In this document: piece after piece, positions 53,358 through 60,849 of the stretch
Layout: each line of letters begins with the position of its first letter
Numbering within the stretch: the first letter of the stretch is position 1
Source of the DNA: Edaphobacter dinghuensis
GTDB taxonomy: Bacteria > Acidobacteriota > Terriglobia > Terriglobales > Acidobacteriaceae
Assembly (NCBI RefSeq): GCF_014640335.1
Contig: NZ_BMGT01000004.1
Span: 62,001 to 126,000, forward strand
Length of the DNA: 64,000 nt
Direction: 5' to 3'
Position numbers and translations under genes: made by a program
The notes under the pieces: generated by a model
Database searches by the model: none
What the model saw: the letters and a program-made list of their open reading frames with translations, nothing else
What the model was told of the DNA's origin: nothing

Positions 53358-53933
53358 CTAGGCAGCGGGATCGAGTTCCTCGTTGTCCTCGTCACCCTCG
53401 GACATCTCGGCCAGGATCTCCTCTTCTTCCTCTGAGTCATCCGGGCTGTTTTCTACCGGGACGGGCGCGGACGGGGCCGGTGGCTGCGGTGCCGGAGAGG
53501 GCGCGGAGCCGAAGTCAAAGAGGTTCGCGGTCGTTGGCACTGGCGGCGCCTTCGGCTCCGCAGGCTTCGCGGGAACGCTGGCCGGCTTCTTCTCGGTGGT
53601 CTTGGTAGTTGCGGTCGGCTCGGTCTTGGCCACTGTTTTCGCCTTGTTGTCTTGCTTCGCAGCCTTTGCGGCCCGGGCCATCTCTTCCTTCGCCAGCTCG
53701 AGCGTGTTCTTTAGTTCGATGTGAGCTCCGACAAACTGCGTGAGCGTGGAGGGGAGCTGTTCGTCCAACTCTTCGGGAGTGCCGGTAACGCTGACCGGGA
53801 TAGACAGCGCAGCATTCTCCGAGTCATTCAGCTTCTTGGGGAATACCGCAACGGTGAGGTTGCCATCGCTGGCTGGGTTGACCATGATGGTGACGGATCG
53901 CTGCTGCAACAGCGGGGCAAGTTCTTGGAACAT
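53358..53933 (-). CDS. PRTRC system protein E-like
   Basis: 191 residues. The start MFQELAPLLQQRSVTIMVN and VAVFPKKLND, with a following P-E-ELD segment, match PRTRC protein E; the second half is a Lys/Ala/Pro-rich, then acidic, low-complexity tail, also usual in that family. PRTRC cassettes (ParB-related, ThiF-related) occur on plasmids and elements of proteobacteria and others; their function is unknown, with plasmid maintenance suspected. It lies at the 3' end of the cassette. Confidence 0.8.
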   Translation of the reverse strand: MFQELAPLLQQRSVTIMVNPASDGNLTVAVFPKKLNDSENAALSIPVSVTGTPEELDEQLPSTLTQFVGAHIELKNTLELAKEEMARAAKAAKQDNKAKTVAKTEPTATTKTTEKKPASVPAKPAEPKAPPVPTTANLFDFGSAPSPAPQPPAPSAPVPVENSPDDSEEEEEILAEMSEGDEDNEELDPAA

Positions 53934-53995
53934 AGGTTTACCTTTCCATGTCTGGATTGAAACGGCTTCGAATTGAGCGGGGATAGGTGAGAGAG

Positions 53996-54844
53996 TCAGA
54001 CAGCCCGAGAAGCGGTTTTGCTCGATGTGATAGCACGTGCGGACTCAAGCATCCGCCGCGACCTCCTCTGGGTTTTCCTCCAGAGGTCGGGGTCCACAGG
54101 AAGGATGCTCATTCTGCCGGTTGCGGCGTTATAGAAACCGCCATGATGGCTGATTGATCCGTAGCGGAGCAATCGTGTGAGCATGGCGAGGGCGCTGGTT
54201 GCCAGCACCGGATTGACGAAGGGCTCTTGCCGTTCCAGCGCTTCGATCGCACTGCAGCTCGGCAACGCTTCTTCCCCGATATCCGGCGATGCTATCTCCG
54301 GGTAAAGCTCCGCAACGGTCCGCAGCCGCGAGCCTTTTCGGAGGTTCGACTGGTTCAGCGGCTGCCCGAGGACATACTGCCCGCTACCTGCGTTGTTCCC
54401 GAGATCGAGCCAGTAGTCCGTTGTATTTCCGGAGGAACCGACCGCTTCCGCGATGGACGCGCGCGCCGAGCGAGTATCGACGCAGCTGATGAGCAGGTCG
54501 GGCTGGTCATGGTAGCCGTCCAGAGAATCCTTCCTGAATGCATCAGGGACGGCGCGCCATTGCAGTCCCCAGAAGAGATTGACTCTGTTGGTCAGGACGG
54601 TCGCCTTATGCAAGCCGACGTCGGAGGCGGCGAAGGGCTGCCGAACACAATTGGTCTCCGAGATCAGATCGTCATCCATCAGCGTCACGTTGAGACCTCG
54701 ATGGCCCCAGACAAGTAGCGCCTGGTGGAGATAAGGAAGATGAAGGAAGATCGCGCTGCCGTTTCCGCCCGCGCCGACGACAAGAACCTTTATCGGTAGC
54801 GAGTGCCGGCGGAGCGACTCGCTGAGCATGTGTTCAAGGACCAT
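53996..54844 (-). CDS. PRTRC system ThiF-family protein
   Basis: 282 residues. VLVVGAGGNGSAIFLHL at 20-36 is the nucleotide-binding loop of ThiF/E1-like adenylating enzymes; LMDDDLISETNCVRQPF has the conserved aspartates and Arg, and DLLISCVDTRSARASI follows. E1-like proteins adenylate a C-terminal glycine of a ubiquitin-like carrier. Its start overlaps the end of the protein B gene by 11 bases. The substrate of PRTRC ThiF is unknown. Confidence 0.85.
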   Translation of the reverse strand: MVLEHMLSESLRRHSLPIKVLVVGAGGNGSAIFLHLPYLHQALLVWGHRGLNVTLMDDDLISETNCVRQPFAASDVGLHKATVLTNRVNLFWGLQWRAVPDAFRKDSLDGYHDQPDLLISCVDTRSARASIAEAVGSSGNTTDYWLDLGNNAGSGQYVLGQPLNQSNLRKGSRLRTVAELYPEIASPDIGEEALPSCSAIEALERQEPFVNPVLATSALAMLTRLLRYGSISHHGGFYNAATGRMSILPVDPDLWRKTQRRSRRMLESARAITSSKTASRAV

Positions 54845-55571
54845 TGCCGCGCCTCTTTCCGGTGAGAAATCCGTCTACTGTCTCCGGAATGTCGATCAGC
54901 GACGCCGCCGGAAACTTTTTCTTGTCGGCAAGCTCCTTCCACAGGCCTTCAAATCCGCCAGGATGGCGGGTCACACGCCCAACATTGCCGTGAGTGAACT
55001 CACTCTGATAGAAGCTCTCCTCCCACTGCGCAATCGAAGCCACTGTCGATACCTTGGGCGCACGCATGGTACCAAGGCAGACCTCTCCGGACTCATAGAG
55101 ATTCCAGTAGGGCGCGACCGCAAGCGGGCTCTCGGGCGAAGGTCGCTGATTGTCCTTAAGAGCACGGATGCGCAAGGCTCCATCGACAGCAAGCCATACC
55201 AGAGCGGGTTGCGGAAAGTTCCGGCCGCTGATGCCTTTGAGATTTCCTTGAACATTCCCAAAGAACATGGGCCGTATCTGTCTGGGGGTCCACCAGGCGA
55301 GCAGCCGGTCGGTGCGGCCGATGACCTGTTCGGGAAGAAACTCCGCTGGAAGCTGGGTTCCAAGCGATTGCAGCAGAGACTGGATAAACTCGATCGTCAG
55401 GAGTCTTGCTGGGCCGAGCTCCGGCGTCCTCCCTTTGTTCGTGATGACCGGGTGATGTGTGACGTAGGTATTACCGGCCTGCGAGTTATGTTCGTCCCCG
55501 GCTCGATAAATAAGCAGGGCCTCATGCAGCGCGAAGTGCCGGTTCTGTCCGATGTTGACGTTGACGTGCAT
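54834..55571 (-). CDS. PRTRC system protein B
   Basis: 245 residues with a strong GGGAGGAGG site. The pattern ALLIYRA near the start, TDRLLAWWTPRQIRPMFF in the middle, PALVWLAVDGALRIRAL and AVAPYWNLYESGEVCLGTM match PRTRC protein B, which has a prokaryotic E2/UBC-like look in comparative analyses. With the ThiF protein next to it an E1-E2-like relay is an attractive inference. Its ATG lies inside the end of the protein F gene. Confidence 0.8.
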   Translation of the reverse strand: MHVNVNIGQNRHFALHEALLIYRAGDEHNSQAGNTYVTHHPVITNKGRTPELGPARLLTIEFIQSLLQSLGTQLPAEFLPEQVIGRTDRLLAWWTPRQIRPMFFGNVQGNLKGISGRNFPQPALVWLAVDGALRIRALKDNQRPSPESPLAVAPYWNLYESGEVCLGTMRAPKVSTVASIAQWEESFYQSEFTHGNVGRVTRHPGGFEGLWKELADKKKFPAASLIDIPETVDGFLTGKRRGNGP

Positions 55572-56541
55572 GCTGTTCCTCCTCCCAGGTGTTGAGCATA
55601 TTGATCAGCCCCGCGAGCTCGATGTTGAGTTTGAGGAAGATGTGCATCGTACGGAGCGCCCCGTCGAATTCCTTTGGATCGTCCGGACGGAAATACACGG
55701 CGCAGGTGGGTTCATTGTCCGCTTCGTTGTAGCGAGGAGATTCCTCATCCCAGCAGGCTTGAATCGCATCCTGCTCCCGAAAGACGATCAGCACACTCGG
55801 AACGGGGGGACCGTCGTATTCCTGGCCCAGGTCGACAGCGGTGGTTCTCAGGTGAGCCAGCTGCTGGATCGTGAAAAGTTTCTCGATCCATGCCTTGTGC
55901 GGTCCGTTGCGATGCCTCCGCAGGAATCGCCGGATTTTTCGATCCTCCCACTGCTCGACGATCTTGACGGAAGGCGGGGTATGCTCCTCGACCGTGGGAA
56001 ACTCATAACCGTCGCGGTTTTCCGGATCGTCGTCGATCATCATCTCGTGGAGTTGTTCGTTGTACCACGTTGCCGTCACGTGGTCGTAGACCAGCATCTG
56101 CCGGCGAAGAGCACGCGTGAGTGCGATATAGAATCCTGCGCCCAGAAACTCTTCCTCCTCATCGAGAGCCTTCATAGCCTCACCGATGATGAGATAGCCG
56201 GCCGTATCGAGGTCAAACATCGCCACCAGCTTGCCGGCTTCGATGCTTGCGCCCTGGAAATAACCAGATCCGAGCGTGTCGCTGACGACGCACACATATT
56301 GCAGGTTGTCCTTGAAGGCTTCTCCCGCGGTCCGATCGATCATCGCCTGAATCGCGTTCCGGGCAAATACGACGGGAATCTTGCCGGATGCTGGCCAGAG
56401 ACTTTCATCGACGAGCTTGCGCTCTACGAGCGTGACGCAGAGGCGGAAGAGAAGCTCACCGTTGATTCCCACCTGATAAGCGGAGGGTACGGAACCAAAT
56501 CCCGGAAGCGCGTCGCCCGATCCGATTCCGAGAGCTGTCAG
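55522..56541 (-). CDS. PRTRC system protein F, probable CTG start
   Basis: About 339 residues. LPGFGSVPSAYQV near the start, KIPVVFARNAIQAMIDRTAG and the acidic LDEEEEFLGAGFYIALTRAL match PRTRC protein F. No ATG, GTG or TTG fits the family's usual start. A CTG at 56541 overlaps the TGA of the preceding gene (CTGA), in the manner of ATGA coupling, and begins the protein just before the conserved region. The frame is open further upstream to 56652 inside the preceding gene. Confidence 0.7.
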   Translation of the reverse strand: MTALGIGSGDALPGFGSVPSAYQVGINGELLFRLCVTLVERKLVDESLWPASGKIPVVFARNAIQAMIDRTAGEAFKDNLQYVCVVSDTLGSGYFQGASIEAGKLVAMFDLDTAGYLIIGEAMKALDEEEEFLGAGFYIALTRALRRQMLVYDHVTATWYNEQLHEMMIDDDPENRDGYEFPTVEEHTPPSVKIVEQWEDRKIRRFLRRHRNGPHKAWIEKLFTIQQLAHLRTTAVDLGQEYDGPPVPSVLIVFREQDAIQACWDEESPRYNEADNEPTCAVYFRPDDPKEFDGALRTMHIFLKLNIELAGLINMLNTWEEEQHARQRQHRTEPALRAA

Positions 56542-56759
56542 ACGAGAGGCGGAAGCATCTCGCTTGGTGGATCGATGACGCGGGTGGAGTACGTGGATGT
56601 TTTTCGCGCTGCTTCCGCGACGGCCTGAGAGAGTTTGAGGGATTCTTTGCATTGCAGATGTTTTGCCAGAAGGCGCGTCCCCCTTTTGGCGGGCCGACCT
56701 TCGAGGGCACGGAGTTCTTCAAGAACCGTGGCAGGGGTGATGGTTTTCTTCGACGGCAT
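56538..56759 (-). CDS. Small basic protein of the PRTRC cluster
   Basis: 73 residues from the ATG at 56759. KKTITPATVLEELRALEGRPAK reads as a basic N-terminus and helix; the rest is helical (ESLKLSQAVAEAARKT). Not recognised as a named PRTRC member. Its stop overlaps the probable CTG start of protein F, so they are coupled. Confidence 0.6.
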   Translation of the reverse strand: MPSKKTITPATVLEELRALEGRPAKRGTRLLAKHLQCKESLKLSQAVAEAARKTSTYSTRVIDPPSEMLPPLV

Positions 56760-56798
56760 AGGCGGCTTCGGAAACAAAGCAGGCGTGAACTGGAAGCC

Positions 56799-57011
56799 CT
56801 AACCCTTGCTTCCGATGGCGCGTGAGAAGTTGTAGCGCGCGGTATCGCCCTTGAGCTCCGGGCCAGTCAGTGCGGCGGTGGCGATTTCCGGATACGCGGC
56901 GACAAGCACATCGCGCACCTGCTCTGGAGACATGGCTGGGTTTGGGTCGGGGATTACGGTTCCGTTATAGACGAACTCGCGACGAAGAGCGGTAGCGGTG
57001 AGGATAGCCAT
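56799..57011 (-). CDS. PRTRC system protein C
   Basis: 70 residues. REFVYNGTVIPDPNPAMSPEQV, then YPEIATAALTGPE and the end IGSKG, match PRTRC protein C, which resembles a small ubiquitin-like fold ending near a Lys-Gly. In an E1/E2-like scheme this would be the carrier protein. Its C-terminal glycine is the natural adenylation site; that reading is inference. Confidence 0.8.
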   Translation of the reverse strand: MAILTATALRREFVYNGTVIPDPNPAMSPEQVRDVLVAAYPEIATAALTGPELKGDTARYNFSRAIGSKG

Positions 57012-57117
57012 AAGACGGGTCCATGGCTGGGGCTAGAGAGGCGGCATCATGCCGGCTCTCAATTCTCAGCCTGTTTTCCTTTCCTGATTTGAGATCTGTT
57101 GAAGGTGTGCCGTTCTT

Positions 57118-57804
57118 TCAAAACGGCAGCGTGGTTGAGTTGATTGGAGCGTTCTCTCCGGCGATCCGGTGAACGTAGTGTTCCTGCAACTTGGTTTCGA
57201 TGGCCCGCGTACAGTAGTTCGCGCGGACCCATGCGATCGCGTCGGCACTCTCCCAACCGCAAACCGTCATGATGGATGCGATGGCCGTGCCGGTCCGTCC
57301 ATGGCCGCCAACGCAGAAAACCAGGAGGCTCGACCGCGTGCTGGCCAGGTGTGCAACGAGTTCCGACCAGAACTGCCGCGGCAGGTCGATGACTCCCATG
57401 TCAGGCCAATCAAGCACGATTTCCGGGACAAGAGGCGGCTTTTCCCAATGGGCCAGCTGCTGGACTGGAATAACATGCCGCGCCAGTACGGAGGAACCGG
57501 TCAGGTTCAGTAGAAGATCGAACCTTCCCATGTGCTTCTGACAATCCGGTTCGGCTCCCGCGGACACACTCCACCCGCCCTCGACGCTGCGAAGGAGGCA
57601 TTGCGGCGGATGCTCGCAGAACTGGGCATAGGGAAAATCCAGGCCGTAGCCGAATTCGCTCCCGGACGGAAGTCGTAAGCGGGATTGTCGGCGCTTAGAA
57701 CGGGATGTCTCGTACGGGTCGTCTGCGGCGGGAATCTCGTTGTCCGCGAATGCACTCCATTCGATTTCGTACTCGTCTGTCACGTCTTCTTCCCATCGGC
57801 TCAT
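57118..57804 (-). CDS. Tyrosine/dual-specificity phosphatase-like protein
   Basis: 228 residues from the ATG at 57804, set by AAGGAG. The signature CX5R occurs as CVGGHGRTG (Cys164, Arg170), and WPD at 133-135 fits the general-acid loop of the family. It could remove phosphate from protein or RNA ends. Its first 37 codons overlap the end of the upstream large gene by 110 bases in another frame, so both ends are real but coupled. It lies just before the PRTRC C gene. Substrate unknown. Confidence 0.75.
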   Translation of the reverse strand: MSRWEEDVTDEYEIEWSAFADNEIPAADDPYETSRSKRRQSRLRLPSGSEFGYGLDFPYAQFCEHPPQCLLRSVEGGWSVSAGAEPDCQKHMGRFDLLLNLTGSSVLARHVIPVQQLAHWEKPPLVPEIVLDWPDMGVIDLPRQFWSELVAHLASTRSSLLVFCVGGHGRTGTAIASIMTVCGWESADAIAWVRANYCTRAIETKLQEHYVHRIAGENAPINSTTLPF

Positions 57805-59317
57805 CCGATCTCCTTGTGCGGCAATCCCGCTCCCACTCATCCTCGTCGTCATACGTGTCAAGATTCGGCGGTCCGCTCGGTATGTTGAGAGGAGAGTGTC
57901 TGCGCGCGAACCGTTCGGTAAGCTCCGCTCCACGAATGCCAGCCTGCTTCTGCGCCTCATAGAGCATCGGCGCGCAGAGCACGAGCACGTACACTGGGTT
58001 GCGTGCGCTCAGGTCAAGGATTTCGCTGTCGATGAACTTGTTGAAAGCCCAGCCGGTGTTGTGTACGCAGTGGACCAGCTGATTGAAGGCGGCCAGAGCA
58101 GGGCCGCCCTGTCCCGTCACGAGCTGGTTATGCAGTGACGCTGCCCAACGGGCGATTTCAAACCATTTCGCGCCGCCAAAGTTATGCTTCCAAGTCAAGC
58201 CATGAAAGGCGCTCAGTGCACTTTCGAATGCCGCCCGTGTTGACGGCAGGTGCGTGGCATTCCAGCATTCCTCATAGATACTGTCGCGGCTGACTTCATC
58301 GTCACGGCCTGGCGCATGCCGCATTTCCCCGAGGGACGCGGTCACCGTCAGCCGGTAGCCAAAGCCGAGAGCAAGTCCCAGCAGAAGATCGTGCCGCCCG
58401 GCCCACACGGAGATGTGATGGCAGCCTGCGAGCATGACTCTCGCAGCTTCCTCATAGGTCGCTTTGCTTCGCACTGCAAGTTGAAAGCCGGTGCGGAGTG
58501 AATGAATATCCGGACTTTGCCGCGCTGCTGGTCCCGCAGTTTCCAGGCGCTCCCCCACCTTAGGTTCGCGGCTGGTGAGGAGTGGAATTTGATTCAGCAC
58601 GGCGTGGATCGCGTAATGCGAAGCGAGCGAACCGCCCGGATGGTAGACCACGGTGCCGGTCTGGGCCTTCTGCATCACGAGCTCCCAATCAAGGAGATCG
58701 CCCTCCGCAAGGAGAATCCGCTCGACAGTGACCTCATACGGGATGAAATCGGCCGTTGCCGGCAAAGCGGGTCCATCACGCAACTGCACCAGATGATAGG
58801 GCGCATTTTCTTTCGGCCAGAGAATCTCAACATACGGAGTGTCGCAGACCCCGGCTTCGATGACCGTATGCTTCGTGACCAACTCTCCTAAAGCGGGTAT
58901 TGTCCATGCGGACGTGCCGGAAGTTGCACCATCGTGGCCTGGCCCCATGGTGAGCAGGTCTCTCGTCCAGATTCCGCTATAGACCGCGTCGATCAGAGGC
59001 ATCGTTACGATCTCGGCTTCGGGGTCGGCATCAAGCGTTTGCTGGATCAGTCTGTCACCGTCTTCGACTGATTCGATCTTGCGCGAGTCGACGAATCCAT
59101 GGCGCGGTCGCATCGGGCAGGGGCGAGAGAAGTATCCGATCAGCTCGCTTGGCTGGACGTCGCGGGCCGAATGGACCGAAAACGGGGGAACCAGATCGGA
59201 GGAATGATAGCGGGATAATGCGGCCAGCCCACGCGCCTTTTGCGTGCGCGGTGAAAGAGCTTCAGCAACCGCTCCGGGCTGGGTCGTTATAGTTTGTTGT
59301 GCTGTGATGGTATGCAA
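57695..59317 (-). CDS. Large hypothetical protein, TTG start
   Basis: About 540 residues from TTG 59317 with AAGGAG six bases upstream; an ATG two codons earlier touches that site and is unlikely. Notable blocks: IVTMPLIDAVYSGIWTRDLL, HTVIEAGVCDTPYVEILWP, AGCHHISVWAGRHDLLLGLA and HCVHNTGWAFNKFID. The C-terminus is acidic, then Arg-rich where it overlaps the phosphatase gene. I do not recognise the family; the overlap suggests the two products work together. Confidence 0.65.
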   Translation of the reverse strand: MHTITAQQTITTQPGAVAEALSPRTQKARGLAALSRYHSSDLVPPFSVHSARDVQPSELIGYFSRPCPMRPRHGFVDSRKIESVEDGDRLIQQTLDADPEAEIVTMPLIDAVYSGIWTRDLLTMGPGHDGATSGTSAWTIPALGELVTKHTVIEAGVCDTPYVEILWPKENAPYHLVQLRDGPALPATADFIPYEVTVERILLAEGDLLDWELVMQKAQTGTVVYHPGGSLASHYAIHAVLNQIPLLTSREPKVGERLETAGPAARQSPDIHSLRTGFQLAVRSKATYEEAARVMLAGCHHISVWAGRHDLLLGLALGFGYRLTVTASLGEMRHAPGRDDEVSRDSIYEECWNATHLPSTRAAFESALSAFHGLTWKHNFGGAKWFEIARWAASLHNQLVTGQGGPALAAFNQLVHCVHNTGWAFNKFIDSEILDLSARNPVYVLVLCAPMLYEAQKQAGIRGAELTERFARRHSPLNIPSGPPNLDTYDDEDEWERDCRTRRSDEPMGRRRDRRVRNRMECIRGQRDSRRRRPVRDIPF

Positions 59318-59345
59318 TCGCATCTCCTTGCGCGGTGGGGACCGC

Positions 59346-59380
59346 AAAAAGAAAGCCGCCCCGGTAGAAGCCGGAGCGGC
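59346..59380 (-). terminator. Intrinsic terminator
   Basis: On the minus strand a GC-rich hairpin (GCCGCTCCGG-cttcta-CCGGGGCGGC, 59355-59380) is followed by TTTCTTTTT. It lies 92 bases past the stop of the gene at 59472 and 29 bases before the TTG of the next gene. It should end the upstream operon, so the 59317-52826 block must have its own promoter or allow read-through. Confidence 0.8.
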
Positions 59381-59471
59381 GGAGAAGGAGGAATCTGATT
59401 CGAAACTGCAGTCGAAGGAAAGTAATGTTTGCGAGTAGGGAGCGCCGAAGAGGCATCGCAGGATCGGAGAC

Positions 59472-59924
59472 CTATCCAGGAGGATCGGTTCTGCCGGTCT
59501 TGAGAGCCTCCCAGTATTCGTCTGCGAGCGCGCGGCCCATGCTGAGTCGCAAGAGGTGATGAGTCTCCTCTTCATTGAAAACAACGGCTGAGAATGGCTT
59601 TCGGTTGATCAAGGCTGCGAGTATGCGGTGATTGCCGTCGATCATTGGCGTTCCGACCCCACTGGGAAGAGTCACGACAATGCCAAAGCCTTCGATGGGA
59701 ACGTGGTCGATGTGCAGCTTCTCGATGTGTGCCCATCCCAGCCAATGTTCGAGAGCGCCTGGATCCGCGGGCACGAGTGGTTTGCCTGCCGCGAGTTTGC
59801 GAGCAGCGGCGATGCTGAAGCGAAGGTCCCAAAGCTCAAAGAACTCTTCCCCGGGAATATCTTCTGCGCCAATGATGGGACACCGCGGGCAGTTATTGTG
59901 ATGAGCGAATCGAAGTCTGCCCAT
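59472..59924 (-). CDS. ParB/sulfiredoxin-fold-like protein
   Basis: 150 residues from the ATG at 59924. IDHVPIEGFGIVVTLPSG and then PMIDGNHRILAALIN carry the DGNHRxxAA motif of ParB-N/sulfiredoxin-like domains, which bind nucleotide and DNA or protein. CPRCP near the N-terminus is an extra CxxC. PRTRC cassettes include a ParB-related protein; this may fill that place, though no DNA-binding half is seen. Longer start rejected as Arg/Ser-rich. Confidence 0.6.
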   Translation of the reverse strand: MGRLRFAHHNNCPRCPIIGAEDIPGEEFFELWDLRFSIAAARKLAAGKPLVPADPGALEHWLGWAHIEKLHIDHVPIEGFGIVVTLPSGVGTPMIDGNHRILAALINRKPFSAVVFNEEETHHLLRLSMGRALADEYWEALKTGRTDPPG

Positions 59925-59946
59925 GGAAGCCCCCGTAAGTTTGTGC

Positions 59947-60192
59947 TTATCTGGCCACTGAGCCTGCCGTGAGGGTAGGCACCGCGGGAGAGCGAAGGCT
60001 GAAGAACCCGTTATTCTTTTCCTCGCCCACCAGTTCCATGAACTGCAGCTCCACCTTGGCAGAATTGATGACCACCTGCGCAACGTCGCTGATCGCTTTG
60101 GCTCGCTCAATGTCCATGGGTGACTCTTCGTCCTTGAGGGACTCGAGGGTTTCAAACAGATGGTTGCGAAGATCCGTGATCGTGTTCTTCAT
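59947..60192 (-). CDS. Small helical plasmid/phage protein
   Basis: 81 residues. The pattern IERAKAISDVAQVVINSAKVEL is a recurrent helix in small phage and plasmid proteins of unknown role, some adjacent to HNH genes as here. It overlaps the end of the HNH gene by 41 bases. GAGAAA lies upstream of its ATG. Confidence 0.7.
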   Translation of the reverse strand: MKNTITDLRNHLFETLESLKDEESPMDIERAKAISDVAQVVINSAKVELQFMELVGEEKNNGFFSLRSPAVPTLTAGSVAR

Positions 60193-60826
60193 GGTGTTTT
60201 CTCAATCTGCGCTTGAGAGCGCCGTTAAGCCGGATGACATCCGCCAGCTCCGGCGGAAAGCGATGAATGGTGTTTCGCCGCATCAGTTCACGGCGGGAAA
60301 CGAGCTCGAAGTTGTCGAGCACGAGGTGAGATTTGTCGCCGTCTTTGAAACAGACCGCGAAACCCTTTGGCACGGGTCCGTGCTTCTCTTGCCACATGAG
60401 GATGTGGACGGCAACCCAGTCGCGTGGCGGATAACCCGTATCCGAGACCTTGCGCTGGAGATAGCCTTCTTTCGAGTAGCGTGTGGAACCGATTGGTCGC
60501 CAGGTATGAGGTTTGCTGCCGGCTTTGAACTGAGTCTCGGCCATGCGGCCAGGTGACCATCCCGGCCTGCGCAATCCCTTGTTCGCTGGAACATGCCCAC
60601 GCAGGAAGCGATGGGCTGCTCCGATATTGTCTCCTCGCCGAAGACGACAGGCGTCGGGGCTGGCAAGATAGCTCGTGGATTTGTGCAACCCCGAAAGCAG
60701 GGCTCGCTGGTAGACCGAAGTCACGCTCCGGTTAAGATCAGCCGCAACTTTGGCCGTGGGGCTGTTCGGATACTCCGCATGAAGGAGACGCAGTTCCCAC
60801 TCTTGCCATGGACGTCGCTCTTTCAT
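60152..60826 (-). CDS. HNH-family protein with SANT-like N-terminus
   Basis: 224 residues. A helix-turn-helix (PWQEWELRLLHAEYPN, then VAADLNRSVTSVYQRALLSG) precedes a RGHVPANKG motif (NUMOD3-like) and an HNH region: AVHILMWQEKHGPVPKG at 139-155, then CFKDGD and LDNFELVSRRELMRRNT. The usual first His of the catalytic HHxDG is replaced by Cys-Phe; the Asn is kept. It could be a modified nuclease or an inactive DNA-binding relative found in phages. Confidence 0.75.
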   Translation of the reverse strand: MKERRPWQEWELRLLHAEYPNSPTAKVAADLNRSVTSVYQRALLSGLHKSTSYLASPDACRLRRGDNIGAAHRFLRGHVPANKGLRRPGWSPGRMAETQFKAGSKPHTWRPIGSTRYSKEGYLQRKVSDTGYPPRDWVAVHILMWQEKHGPVPKGFAVCFKDGDKSHLVLDNFELVSRRELMRRNTIHRFPPELADVIRLNGALKRRLRKHHEEHDHGSSQPSV

Positions 60827-60849
60827 AGAGCCTCCTCAATCGTCTGGAA

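Noticed and set aside
55552..56628. Plus-strand frame of 358 codons opposite PRTRC protein F
   Set aside because: The minus strand encodes a recognisable PRTRC F protein; the plus frame has no ribosome binding site or known motif.
59323..59584. Upstream N-terminal extension of the large hypothetical protein
   Set aside because: It crosses an intrinsic terminator and is rich in Ser, Arg and Leu; the TTG at 59317 has a well-spaced ribosome binding site.
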